Source: Lachnospiraceae bacterium (lineage in GTDB: Bacteria; Bacillota; Clostridia; Lachnospirales; Lachnospiraceae). Taken from it: a DNA stretch of 51,553 bases. Below, piece by piece: positions 11,442 through 20,512 of the stretch (the stretch's first letter is position 1; the number at the start of each line of letters is the position of its first letter). Location: NCBI GenBank assembly GCA_015057365.1, contig SVEN01000016.1, forward strand, positions 1-51,553, written 5' to 3'. The translations under genes were made by a program, and so were the position numbers. The notes below the pieces were generated by a model. The model was not told where the DNA came from. It saw only the letters and a program-made list of their open reading frames with translations, and searched no databases.

Positions 11442-12920
11442 ATGGAAAAGCAGAACGATAAGAAAGCTATGTCCTTTTTCAATAAAATCGGAGCCTCCTT
11501 TAAGCGCAAAGGATTTCGCTCCGGATTATATGCAACGGCAACCAGCGTGCTGGTAATTGTTGCGGTAGTGATTGTGAATCTCATTGCATCCGCATTGGGA
11601 GTGCAGAAGGATTTGACCGCCACCGGGGAAAAGTCCCTGACGGCGGAAACGAGAGAATTACTGGATAGCCTGGATACGGATATTACTTGTTATTATTTGA
11701 CGAAAGAGGGGGCGGCCACGGGACTGGAGTCCTTCTTCGAGATGTATATTGATTTATATGAGGATGCCAGCGACCGGGTAACCTTTGAAACGGTGGATTT
11801 GTTGCTGAATCCGAAGTTTGCGGAGCCGTATACGGATAAGACCGTGGTACAGTGCAGTGTAATCGTGGTGAATGAGGCGACTCAGCTCGGGAAGTATATT
11901 TCCGTACAGGATATGGTATTGACGGAGACTACAATGGATACCGAGACCTTTCAGTATAAGGAGGTACCGGTAGGTCTTGATATCGAGGGCCGGATAAACG
12001 GCGCCATTCGTTATGTGGTGAACGGACAGCAGACGAATTTGTATGCGCTTTCCGGTCACGGAGAAAAAGTGATGGAGAGCCAGGCGCAGAATTTGCTCGG
12101 TAAGGCTAATATTAATTATAATATCTTTGAATCTATGACCGCAGAGAAAGTACCGGAGGACTGTGACGTATTGTTTGTTACGGTACCGAATAAGGATTAC
12201 AGTGATGCGGAACTGGAGATGTTTAAGGCTTATGCGGACAGAGGCGGCGATTTTCTGATTCTTGCGGAGAAGCAGGCGAATGTGTCCAATTATGACAGAT
12301 TACTGGCGTACTGCGGTGTGCAGGTGGAGAATCGCGTGATTTTGGAGGGGGACGCAACCCGTCACAATCCTTCCAGTCAGGCAGAACTGTATCCGTTCAT
12401 TGATACGGCCAATGATATTACAAAGAATTTGTCCGGGGCTAATTACCTGCCGTTGCCGTATGCCTATGCATTGACGCTGGTAAAGGATGCGGAGCATGAG
12501 ATTTCCGTTTCCAGATTGTTGTATACCTCTGCGGCAGCCTATGCTAAGAACGTAGAGAACGGTAAGATTTCGCCGACGCAGAAAGCCGACGACCCGGTAG
12601 GACCGTTTACGGTGGGTATGTATTTAAAGAATACGGAAACAAAGTCCGAGGCAGTCGTGATTTCCGGCGGATATGCGTTTAATGATACTTATACAAAGCT
12701 GAGTAACTATGCCAATGCAAGTTTGTTGACCGGCAGTGTGAATTATTTGGCGGGAGTGGATACGGTATCTAACATTCGTACCCTTTCCTTTGAGACGGAG
12801 GAGATGCTGACGATTAATGCGGCACAGGCCAATACCATTGCGATTATCCTCGTGATTGCAGTGCCGGTTGTATTGATTTTAAGCGGTATTTATGTGATGC
12901 TTCGCAGAAAGAATCGTTAA
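11442..12920 (+). CDS. Gldg family auxiliary protein of the ABC transporter
   Basis: The 492-residue protein has an N-terminal membrane segment at about residues 30-52, a large extracytoplasmic domain and a C-terminal membrane anchor at about 465-485, ending in a basic MLRRKNR. Motifs such as DLTATGEKSLTAETRELLDSL, broken here as DLTATGEKSL and ETRELLDSLD, and the core NLYALSGHGEK place it with Gldg/ABC_transp_aux proteins, which partner GldA/GldF-type transporters. AAGGAGGAG precedes ATG 11442, 14 bases after the permease. The periplasmic-type domain is thought to be a non-enzymatic GATase-like fold; its job here is unknown. Confidence 0.85.
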   Translation: MEKQNDKKAMSFFNKIGASFKRKGFRSGLYATATSVLVIVAVVIVNLIASALGVQKDLTATGEKSLTAETRELLDSLDTDITCYYLTKEGAATGLESFFEMYIDLYEDASDRVTFETVDLLLNPKFAEPYTDKTVVQCSVIVVNEATQLGKYISVQDMVLTETTMDTETFQYKEVPVGLDIEGRINGAIRYVVNGQQTNLYALSGHGEKVMESQAQNLLGKANINYNIFESMTAEKVPEDCDVLFVTVPNKDYSDAELEMFKAYADRGGDFLILAEKQANVSNYDRLLAYCGVQVENRVILEGDATRHNPSSQAELYPFIDTANDITKNLSGANYLPLPYAYALTLVKDAEHEISVSRLLYTSAAAYAKNVENGKISPTQKADDPVGPFTVGMYLKNTETKSEAVVISGGYAFNDTYTKLSNYANASLLTGSVNYLAGVDTVSNIRTLSFETEEMLTINAAQANTIAIILVIAVPVVLILSGIYVMLRRKNR

Positions 12921-12933
12921 TCGGGAGGGTTTC

Positions 12934-13947
12934 ATGGAAGAAAGAGAAGAAAGAGCGTTGCGCTTAAAACGCTTGAAACGTAAAAGAGCATATACAATAT
13001 TGGCCTTGGTTGCGGTACTTGGTTTGCTGGGAGGCGGGTATTGGTTTATTACCGATCGAAAGGCAAAGCTTGCTGCGGAGGAAGAACAAAAGAAGGCCGA
13101 GCAGGAGGCAGCACGCAATCAAAAGACGGAGATTACAAGCTTTTTATTGAATGAGGTGTGTGAGGCAAGATTCACCAACGAGGAAGCGTCCTATCATTTT
13201 GTATGGGAAGAGGAAGGCAATCTCGGAAGTTGGGTAAAGCAAGGAGAGGAAGACTTCCCGACCAATGAGGAGAAGCTTCAGAACATTATGGGTGCATTCT
13301 GTAAATTGGAAGGTACCTCGAGAATGAAGTTTGCGGATATAAATCCGGCAGACTATGGATTGGATAGTACAAAGTTGACAATGAAGCTTACGTTAACGGA
13401 CGGTACGGAACATAGCTTCCTTATGGGTGACGAGGCTCCGTATGATGCCGGATATTATTTGTTGTATGAAAATACGGAGGAAGTGTTTGTTGTAGCGTCC
13501 AACTTGTATACCCAGCTGACTACCAAGTCAACCAAGCTGGTGCAGGGAGAAACGTTCCCGTATGTAGAGCCGGAGTCTATTACGAGGTATTGTATTGAAG
13601 TAAGAGACGGAGAGACGAAGACCTATGAGCCGGAGGTGGCAGAGGACGGTACGAAGACATTCCCGGCTGTCTTTTACGATAGTGTGCCTTTTGTGGCATC
13701 TACCATACAGGAGTATAATTGTACCGATTTTGCACAGTACGGACTGGATGATCCGTATGTTACGGTAACCGTAGATTATCTGGGGTACGTGTTTACCGAC
13801 GGAGGTATGTTGACCAGAGAGCCGTGTACCATGAAATTAGAAATCGGTGATAAGACCGTAAGTGATAATTATTTCGTACGCGTGGACGAAAGTGATTTTG
13901 TGTATATCATGATGAAGGCACAGGCGAAAAAATATCTTCCGAACTGA
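12934..13947 (+). CDS. DUF4340 domain protein, ABC operon
   Basis: The 337-residue protein has a basic start, one membrane segment at about residues 22-42, a short Glu/Lys-rich helix and an extracytoplasmic region. The phrases LTLTDGTEHSFLMGDEAP and YYLLYENTEEVFVV match the repeated beta units of DUF4340, which regularly follows Gldg genes. It starts 13 bases after the Gldg-like gene behind GGGAGGG and is the last gene of the operon before a strong terminator. It presumably forms the outer part of the complex; no enzymatic motif is visible. Confidence 0.85.
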   Translation: MEEREERALRLKRLKRKRAYTILALVAVLGLLGGGYWFITDRKAKLAAEEEQKKAEQEAARNQKTEITSFLLNEVCEARFTNEEASYHFVWEEEGNLGSWVKQGEEDFPTNEEKLQNIMGAFCKLEGTSRMKFADINPADYGLDSTKLTMKLTLTDGTEHSFLMGDEAPYDAGYYLLYENTEEVFVVASNLYTQLTTKSTKLVQGETFPYVEPESITRYCIEVRDGETKTYEPEVAEDGTKTFPAVFYDSVPFVASTIQEYNCTDFAQYGLDDPYVTVTVDYLGYVFTDGGMLTREPCTMKLEIGDKTVSDNYFVRVDESDFVYIMMKAQAKKYLPN

Positions 13948-13952
13948 TAATT

Positions 13953-13985
13953 AAGGGCTGACGCAGATGCGTCAGCCCTTTTTCT
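13953..13985 (+). terminator. Terminator of the ABC operon
   Basis: AAGGGCTGACGCA (13953-13965) pairs perfectly with TGCGTCAGCCCTT (13968-13980), followed by TTTCT. It may also serve the convergent LUD gene on the other strand. Confidence 0.93.
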
Positions 13986-14057
13986 GTGCTATGAGACCAG
14001 GGAGAGAACTTCCGGAACGTGAAAGACTTCTTTCGTGTAATCCGGATAGTAAAAGCT

Positions 14058-14696
14058 TTAGTAGCCCAGTTCTTCTCCTACTAAGATAACTTTAATACGC
14101 CCCGGTATGCGGGATTTGCGTGTGACTACAAATTCACAGCACATACAGTCCGGAGAATAGCAGTCGTGGCATTTTCCGTACTTGGAGCACGGGGTAGACA
14201 GTCCTAAACGGACGCCGTTCGGCGGTGCGGCCATATTGCGAACACGGTCAAAGCCGGACGTGACATCCGGAACGATTTTATTCATGCCCACAATCAGTAT
14301 GACATTTTTCGGGCCGGTTATGAGACAGGCTACCCGGTTTCCGTTGCCGTCGATATTGACCAACTCACCGTCCAGGGTTACCGCGTTACTGCTCATGAAG
14401 TAGTAGTCTGCGGTAACGGTCTTTGCATAAAGCTCCCTCTGTTCCTCCGGCGTTTTCGCGGTACTGCGATCGTATAACACGCAGTCTGAGGTCTTCAGAG
14501 CGTCAAATAAGCCGATTTCCGTGCAAGACATGGAGCCGCCCCAGGAGACACTGCAACCGGGAGTCAGAAAGCGTAAAGCGGTGGAAAGCGCTTCGTTCTT
14601 ATCCGCACAATAATAGCCCTCGATTCCGCGGCGGTTAAATGCCTCGATTAAGCTCTCGGCAAGGTTTTCATAGGTTTGCTGTTTCGGCGTAGCCAT
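14058..14696 (-). CDS. LUD domain protein (LutC/YkgG-like)
   Basis: The 212-residue protein consists of one LUD (DUF162) domain, with SWGGSMSCTEIGL, YFMSSNAVTLDGELVNIDG and ALIC-like GPKNVILIVGMNKIV stretches. LUD proteins include LutB/LutC of lactate oxidation, but stand-alone members like this one have no proven reaction. A C-terminal cluster of cysteines (CSKYGKCHDC and CMCC) could bind an iron-sulfur cluster or metal. Start: ATG at 14696 behind AAGGAGGGATCC. It is a single gene on the minus strand, convergent with the ABC operon, with a large dyad upstream. In frame after its TAA stop there are 22 more open codons. Confidence 0.88.
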   Translation of the reverse strand: MATPKQQTYENLAESLIEAFNRRGIEGYYCADKNEALSTALRFLTPGCSVSWGGSMSCTEIGLFDALKTSDCVLYDRSTAKTPEEQRELYAKTVTADYYFMSSNAVTLDGELVNIDGNGNRVACLITGPKNVILIVGMNKIVPDVTSGFDRVRNMAAPPNGVRLGLSTPCSKYGKCHDCYSPDCMCCEFVVTRKSRIPGRIKVILVGEELGY

Positions 14697-14711
14697 AGGA
14701 TCCCTCCTTCT

Positions 14712-14751
14712 GTAAACAATTCATGATGAATACATTCTGTATTCAGTTTAC
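14712..14751 (-). promoter_or_regulatory. Nested dyad upstream of the LUD gene, possible operator
   Basis: TGAATAC/GTATTCA (14727-14733/14739-14745, five-base spacer) lies inside an outer pair GTAAAC/GTTTAC (14712-14717/14746-14751). It sits 16-55 bases upstream of the LUD start, where a repressor or activator would bind. The regulator is unknown. Confidence 0.45.
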
Positions 14752-14791
14752 CTCACAATGAAAAGAAGTGCAATGTATTTTTGAACAAAGG

Positions 14792-14820
14792 TTGCAAAGT
14801 GGCGGAATAACTGATAAAAT
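14792..14820 (+). promoter_or_regulatory. Promoter of the ASST-like / topB / HD-GYP run
   Basis: TTGCAA (14792-14797), 17 bases, TAAAAT (14815-14820) with TGA directly before the -10, an extended -10 promoter. Confidence 0.7.
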
Positions 14821-14856
14821 GAAGATGAGTAAGTGTTTGTAAAGGAGGCGGTTGCT

Positions 14857-16599
14857 TTGAAGAACACAGCATTGAAGATATTACTCGCCATGACGATTAT
14901 CAGCAGCATTTTTTTGTGTCTGCTTCTTGGATTAATGCTAAAAAAGGGAAACGGTTCGGGGGAAACGGTTTCTAAGTTAAAAGAATTTCAGGACCGGTAC
15001 GATGAACGCAATACGGACACGAAAACGATTGCGCCGAAGGTATACGGAGACTTTTCCGTGACGGAGTCTTCGGAGGAGTTGTACGACTTGCAAAGACATA
15101 CGGAAGTATACGAGCGTATCGAGGCGTTAAAGAGGGACGGAGACTACACAAAAGACAACCCGTTGCTTGTGTATAATCCGTACGGGGTAAATGCGCATTC
15201 GGTTTATGTATATTTTAAAACGGATACACCGGTAAAGGTATCCTATCGTGTAACGGTACAGGCGGATGGTATTTCCACCTTTGCGGCGCAATGTCCTACC
15301 GCAGACGGTTACTCCACAGAGCACGAGTATTTGTTCATCGGTCTTACGGCAGCTCAGACGAACCGTGTTTCCATGGTATTGGAGGACACGGAAGGAAATT
15401 CCTTTGTCAGAACCTTTTATGTAACCACAGAGGGGCAATACGGGATTGCAAAGGAGAAAGTGGATGTAACAAAGAGTGCGGGGACCACCGGACTTTCCGA
15501 CGGATTGTTTGTACACTTCGGAAATATAACCGGCAACAAAGAAGCTATACAGTTGTATGACAATGACGGTGTATTGCGAAGTGAGTTCCCGGTGCTGAAA
15601 GGCAGTGCAAAGCGTTTGCTGTTTTTTGAGAATGATATATATTTCAATTGTTCGGACGACCGGATTGTTGTAATGGACCGCTACGGTAAGGTAAAGAGAG
15701 TCTATACCCTGGAGGGGTATACGATCGGAAAAGATTATTGCTTGGATGAGGATGCACGGAAGCTTCTTGTACTGGCAAGTAAGCCGCAGACGGAGGAAAA
15801 GACGACTACCGTGGACGACAGACTGCTTTCCGTGGATATGAGTTCGGGAGAGGTCACGGAGCTTTTTGACATGGGAGTGCTGTTAAAGGAATATAAGGAG
15901 ATTTGTAAAAAGAACGACGAGGGTGTGCTTGACTGGCTGGGGTTAAATTCCGTACAATTGTGCAACGGTACGGGGGTGCTGTTGGGCGCGAGAGAGCCGT
16001 CGGCAGCCTTTAAGATAAAGGATATTTACGGAATTCCGATGTTGGAGTATATCATCGGAGACATGCAGATGTTTGAAGGAACCGGATATGAGGGGCTTCT
16101 TTTGACGAAGACCGATGATTTTGAGGCTTTTGTGGGAGCAAATACCTTTACCTGTGTAAAGGAGGAGCTGATGCCGTCCGGTGTATATGAGTTTTATTTA
16201 TATGATAATCATATCGCGGGAACGGACAGCCGTCCGGAGTTTGATTACAGTGAGATGGCAGAGGATTTGGGCAGTTCTTTAAAGAAGGGGACTTCCTCTT
16301 ATTTCTGTCGGTATCTGGTAAACGAGACGGCACGGACCTGGGAATTGTTAGAGACCGTACCGTTAGATTATTCCGGCTATTACGGTAGCGCCCAGGTGAC
16401 AGAGGACGGACATTTGATTACGGTTACGGCAGGAAGGCTGGCTTACAGTGAGTTTGATGGGGAACGCAACCTACTCAGAAAGTATGCGGCAGCCGGTCCG
16501 GAGCATTTGGAGAGAGTATTTAAGTATGATTTTAAGGGGTTCTTTTTCGCAGAGACCGAAAAAGAGGCTCCTGTAGAGGAAACGACAGAGAAGAAGTAA
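14857..16599 (+). CDS. Membrane-anchored arylsulfotransferase-like protein, probably inactive
   Basis: The 580-residue protein starts at TTG 14857, chosen because AAAGGAGG lies 8 bases upstream. It has one N-terminal membrane segment (about residues 5-28) and an extracytoplasmic region. The stretch NPYGVNAHSVYVYFKTD matches the N-terminal beta domain of aryl-sulfate sulfotransferases, and DWLGLNSVQ...GAREPSAAFKI...YIIGD follows the propeller order of that family. Active members have histidines in this first motif (DWxHxN) and a catalytic histidine in a GQH-type motif. Here these read DWLGLN and GANTFT, so the sulfo-histidine chemistry seems lost. An adhesion or scaffold role is possible. The assignment rests on motif recall. 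Sixteen bases separate it from topB. Confidence 0.6.
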   Translation: MKNTALKILLAMTIISSIFLCLLLGLMLKKGNGSGETVSKLKEFQDRYDERNTDTKTIAPKVYGDFSVTESSEELYDLQRHTEVYERIEALKRDGDYTKDNPLLVYNPYGVNAHSVYVYFKTDTPVKVSYRVTVQADGISTFAAQCPTADGYSTEHEYLFIGLTAAQTNRVSMVLEDTEGNSFVRTFYVTTEGQYGIAKEKVDVTKSAGTTGLSDGLFVHFGNITGNKEAIQLYDNDGVLRSEFPVLKGSAKRLLFFENDIYFNCSDDRIVVMDRYGKVKRVYTLEGYTIGKDYCLDEDARKLLVLASKPQTEEKTTTVDDRLLSVDMSSGEVTELFDMGVLLKEYKEICKKNDEGVLDWLGLNSVQLCNGTGVLLGAREPSAAFKIKDIYGIPMLEYIIGDMQMFEGTGYEGLLLTKTDDFEAFVGANTFTCVKEELMPSGVYEFYLYDNHIAGTDSRPEFDYSEMAEDLGSSLKKGTSSYFCRYLVNETARTWELLETVPLDYSGYYGSAQVTEDGHLITVTAGRLAYSEFDGERNLLRKYAAAGPEHLERVFKYDFKGFFFAETEKEAPVEETTEKK

Positions 16600-16615
16600 G
16601 AAAGAGAGTCCGGGT

Positions 16616-18739
16616 ATGGGAAGAAGTTTATTTATTGCGGAAAAACCGAGCGTGGCACAGGAGTTTGCAAAAGCACTCCCGTACCAGTTTTCGCGCAAGG
16701 ACGGATATATGGAGGCAACGGAGGCGGTGGTGACTTGGTGTGTGGGACACTTGGTAACCATGAGTTATCCGGAAAGTTATGACTCGGCACTCAAACAGTG
16801 GCGTTTGGAAACCATACCTTTTTTGCCGGAACAGTTTCGTTATGAGGTGATTCCGGGGGTGGCAAAGCAGTTTCAGATTGTAAAAGGACTTCTTTGCAGA
16901 GAAGATGTGGATTGTATTTATGTTTGTACAGACTCCGGACGTGAGGGAGAATATATTTACCGCCTGGTAGACCAGATGGCGGAGGTCCCGAAGGGGAAGG
17001 AACGCAGACGTGTCTGGATTGATTCTCAGACGGAAGAAGAGATTTTACGAGGAATTAAGGAAGCAAAGCCTTTGGAGGCCTATGATGCCCTGAGTGATGC
17101 GGCATATCTTCGTGCCAAAGAGGACTATCTTATGGGGATTAATTTTTCCCGTGTGCTTACATTAAAGTACGGAAATGCGGTCCGGAACTTCTTAAAAACC
17201 GAGAAAAGCCAGGCGATTTCCGTAGGCCGGGTAATGACCTGTGTGCTCGGTATGGTAGTGCGGAGAGAACGGGAAATCCGTGCTTTTGTAAAGACTCCGT
17301 TTTACCGGGTAATATCCAAACTGTCTGCCGGGGAAGCTGTGTTTGAGGCAGAATTCCGGGCGATAAAGGGGTCAAAGTACGAGGATTCTCCGAAGCTGTA
17401 CAAGGAGAATGGATTCCGGCAGAAGGAAGACGCCATGGCACTTATCACGGCGTTAAATGTACCGGGAGAAATGCCTTTTGAGGAGATTACCGAGAAGGAC
17501 AAGCTGATCACAATCCAGCGTGCAACAGAGGGCCTTACCGCTGTGGTGGAGCAGATAGAAAAGAAACAGGAAAAGAAGAACGCCCCGCTGTTATTTAACC
17601 TGGCGGAGCTTCAGAATGAGTGTGCCAGACTGTTTAAAATCAGCCCGGATGAGACGTTGAAAATCGTGCAGGAGCTGTATGAAAAGAAATTGGTGTCTTA
17701 TCCGCGTACCGATGCCAGAGTGTTGTCTACGGCAGTGGCAAAGGAAATTGTAAAAAATATCAATGGTTTAAAACAGTATACTCCGGCTGCGGGCTTTGCA
17801 GAACAGGTACTGCAAAGCGGAAGCTATAAGGGGCTTGAGAAGACCAGGTATGTGAATGATAAGCAGATTACCGACCACTACGCGATTATTCCTACGGGAC
17901 AGGGAATCGGAGCTTTGTCCTCTGTATCCACTACGGCGAAGCGTGTGTATGCGACAATCGTAAAGCGCTTCTTAAGTATCTTCTTTCCGCCGGCAGTATA
18001 CCGGAAGGTGGCACTTACGGTGAAAATCGGCGAGGAAGCTTTTTTTGCCAGCTTTAAGGTGCTGGCGGAGGAGGGATATATGGTATTGTATCGCAAGCCG
18101 GCAAAGTCCGAAACGGACAATTCCGACAATGCCGATAAGGAGGATAGGAACGGAGAAGGAAAGGCCGAGGGTGAACGAACGGAGGATGGAGACGGTGAAT
18201 TGACCTGCGGTGCTGAGATGTTAGATGCACTGAACGATATGAAAAAGGGAAGTAAGCTGCCGGTTTCCTTATTCTCTATCCGGGAGGGCGAGACCGCGGC
18301 ACCGAAGCGTTATAATTCCGGTTCTTTGATTCTGGCCATGGAAAATGCCGGTCAGTTGATTGAAGATGAGGAATTAAGAGCCCAGATTAAAGGTAGCGGT
18401 ATCGGAACCAGTGCGACGAGAGCGGAGATTTTAAATAAGCTGGTGAAGATAGAGTATCTGGCGTTAAATAAAAAGACGCAGATTATTACTCCGACGCTTT
18501 TGGGAGAGATTGTTTTTGAAGTGGTAAACGCTTCGATTCGCTCTCTGTTAAATGCGGAACTAACCGCCAGTTGGGAGAAGGGTCTGACTTATGTGGCAGA
18601 GGGAAGTATCGGTAGTGACGAGTATATGGGTAAGCTGGAGAGCTTTGTCAGACGTATGACCGATGGAGTAAAGGGATTGAATAACCAAAGTGTGCTACAC
18701 GGAAGATTTTCGGAAGTGGCAGGATTTTACAGAAAATAG
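16616..18739 (+). CDS. topB: DNA topoisomerase III (type IA)
   Basis: TopB passes single DNA strands through a transient nick and resolves replication or recombination intermediates. The 707-residue protein begins with the Toprim domain (LFIAEKPSVAQEFAKAL; acidic motif CTDSGREGEYIYR). The active-site tyrosine is Tyr362 in LVSYPRTDAR. Type IA enzymes usually have Ser after the Asp (YPRTDS); here it is Ala. A charged low-complexity insert rich in Asp, Glu and Asn occupies about residues 500-530. No C-terminal zinc fingers follow. The ribosome site is weak. The next gene starts 12 bases later. Confidence 0.93.
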   Translation: MGRSLFIAEKPSVAQEFAKALPYQFSRKDGYMEATEAVVTWCVGHLVTMSYPESYDSALKQWRLETIPFLPEQFRYEVIPGVAKQFQIVKGLLCREDVDCIYVCTDSGREGEYIYRLVDQMAEVPKGKERRRVWIDSQTEEEILRGIKEAKPLEAYDALSDAAYLRAKEDYLMGINFSRVLTLKYGNAVRNFLKTEKSQAISVGRVMTCVLGMVVRREREIRAFVKTPFYRVISKLSAGEAVFEAEFRAIKGSKYEDSPKLYKENGFRQKEDAMALITALNVPGEMPFEEITEKDKLITIQRATEGLTAVVEQIEKKQEKKNAPLLFNLAELQNECARLFKISPDETLKIVQELYEKKLVSYPRTDARVLSTAVAKEIVKNINGLKQYTPAAGFAEQVLQSGSYKGLEKTRYVNDKQITDHYAIIPTGQGIGALSSVSTTAKRVYATIVKRFLSIFFPPAVYRKVALTVKIGEEAFFASFKVLAEEGYMVLYRKPAKSETDNSDNADKEDRNGEGKAEGERTEDGDGELTCGAEMLDALNDMKKGSKLPVSLFSIREGETAAPKRYNSGSLILAMENAGQLIEDEELRAQIKGSGIGTSATRAEILNKLVKIEYLALNKKTQIITPTLLGEIVFEVVNASIRSLLNAELTASWEKGLTYVAEGSIGSDEYMGKLESFVRRMTDGVKGLNNQSVLHGRFSEVAGFYRK

Positions 18740-18751
18740 GAAGAGAAATTT

Positions 18752-20383
18752 ATGTATGTATTTTGTATTGTAATACAGTGTATCGGTATCGTAATGGCAT
18801 TGCTCGGTTTGATGTATTTGCTGCAACAGTGGCCGTCAAGACCGCAGTCTTATATGCTTTTTTTAGGGTTGTCGATGCTGATAAACTCTGTAGGGTATCT
18901 GTTTGAAATTACGGCAACGTCGCTGGACGCTGCATTGATGGCAACCAAAATCAGTTATGTGGGAAAGGTCTATATTCCGCTTCTCGGATTCTTTTTTGTA
19001 CTTCATTATTGCAGAATCAAGGTGCCGAAATGGTTGGGACCGGCTCTGGCAGTGGTTCATACGGCTGTGCTGGTGTTGGTATTGACTTGTGAGTATCAGG
19101 ATTTATTTTATACAACGCTTGATTTTGAGAAGGATGGATTGTTTCCTCACCTGGAGCATATGCACGGTCCGGTGTATGTGGGATATACCGCATTGGTTTT
19201 ATTCTATTCGGTTTGCATGATGGGGGTTTGTATTTATCGATATAAAAAGGCGGTTCAGGAGGAGAGAAACCGGGTGGCATGTCTGTCCATGATTGTGCTG
19301 CTTCCGATTTTGGGTTTGGTGTTATATTTGACAGGAATTACGCAGGAATATGATGCGACGGCAGTGAGTTATGTATTGTCCGGCATTGTATTGTTGGTGT
19401 CGATTTTTAGGCACGATTTTTTTGATACGGTGAATCTCGCAAAGAACTATGTGGTGGAGAATCTTTCCGACGGCTTGGTAGTATTGGGCAAGCAGGGACA
19501 GTTTGTATATGCCAATGCGCCGGCATTAAGATTGTTTCCGCAGTTAAGCGGGAGTGAGTACGGTGAAGCGGTGGAAGAGATTGCCAAGTACTGCCAGAAG
19601 GGAAAGAGACTGCACAAAGATGGTAAAGTATATAAGGTTACTACACAGGATGTGCTTCAAAAACAGGATATGCGAGGCATTATGTTTTATTTGCAGGATG
19701 TAACCGACAGCTACAATTATACAACAAAGCTGGAGCAGGAAGTAAGAGACAAGACGTTGGAACTGTTTAATTCCCATCATGCCCTTATTGTAAGTCTTGC
19801 GAACATGGTAGAGGCAAGAGACGGTACCACGGGGTTACATGTCAAACATACCAGCAGTTACGTGGAAATTTTGGCAAAGGCGTTAAAGAAAAAGCCGAAG
19901 TACCGGGGGATTATTTCAAATTCGTATGTGTCGGTATTGCATGAGGCGGCGCCGCTTCATGATATCGGAAAGATATCCATTGAAGATTCCATTCTGCGAA
20001 AAGAGGGTTCTCTGACGCCGGAAGAATTAAAAGCGATTCAAAGTCATCCGGAACTGGGAGCGCAGATTATCGATACGGTACTGGCGGAAACAGAGTCCAG
20101 TGATTATTTGGCCACGGCAAGGGAAATGGCGTATTGCCACCATGAGAAATGGGACGGTACCGGTTATCCGAGAGGCTTGAAGGGAGAAGAAATTCCGCTT
20201 AGCGCCAGAATTATGGCGATTGCGGATGTATATGATGCGTTGCGCTCGGAGCGTAGCTATAAGGCGGCCTATTCAAAGGAAGAGGCCAAAAGGATTATTG
20301 AAGAACAGTCCGGTACGCAGTTTGATCCGGAGCTGGTGGAAGTGTTCCTGGAAAATTTGGAAGAATTGGAAGAGGTTATGTAA
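18752..20383 (+). CDS. 7TM-PAS-HD-GYP protein, putative c-di-GMP phosphodiesterase
   Basis: The 543-residue protein has seven N-terminal membrane segments (about residues 1-225) of the same 7TM histidine-kinase receptor type as the kinase at 5532, then a PAS-like part (230-320) and a coiled linker. The HD-GYP domain (350-543) has the metal motifs intact: HVKHTSSYVEIL, LHDIGKI, CHHEKWDGTGYPRGLKG and ARIMAIADVYDAL. HD-GYP enzymes hydrolyse c-di-GMP to pGpG or GMP; some act on other cyclic dinucleotides. No GGDEF gene is nearby. It is the last gene of the run that starts at 14857 and is followed by a terminator. Confidence 0.9.
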   Translation: MYVFCIVIQCIGIVMALLGLMYLLQQWPSRPQSYMLFLGLSMLINSVGYLFEITATSLDAALMATKISYVGKVYIPLLGFFFVLHYCRIKVPKWLGPALAVVHTAVLVLVLTCEYQDLFYTTLDFEKDGLFPHLEHMHGPVYVGYTALVLFYSVCMMGVCIYRYKKAVQEERNRVACLSMIVLLPILGLVLYLTGITQEYDATAVSYVLSGIVLLVSIFRHDFFDTVNLAKNYVVENLSDGLVVLGKQGQFVYANAPALRLFPQLSGSEYGEAVEEIAKYCQKGKRLHKDGKVYKVTTQDVLQKQDMRGIMFYLQDVTDSYNYTTKLEQEVRDKTLELFNSHHALIVSLANMVEARDGTTGLHVKHTSSYVEILAKALKKKPKYRGIISNSYVSVLHEAAPLHDIGKISIEDSILRKEGSLTPEELKAIQSHPELGAQIIDTVLAETESSDYLATAREMAYCHHEKWDGTGYPRGLKGEEIPLSARIMAIADVYDALRSERSYKAAYSKEEAKRIIEEQSGTQFDPELVEVFLENLEELEEVM

Positions 20384-20387
20384 AAGG

Positions 20388-20422
20388 AAAGACATGTTCG
20401 GTTTTGAGCATGTCTTTTTTCA
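20388..20422 (+). terminator. Rho-independent terminator after the HD-GYP gene
   Basis: AAAGACATG (20388-20396) pairs with CATGTCTTT (20409-20417), continuing into a TTTTT run. Confidence 0.8.
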
Positions 20423-20512
20423 TTTTTATTTTTTATGATATAATATTTTTGAAAATCAAAGTGAGACTATACCTTGCCTCGACAAACACTTCGTCGAATA
20501 ATTTTTTGAATT

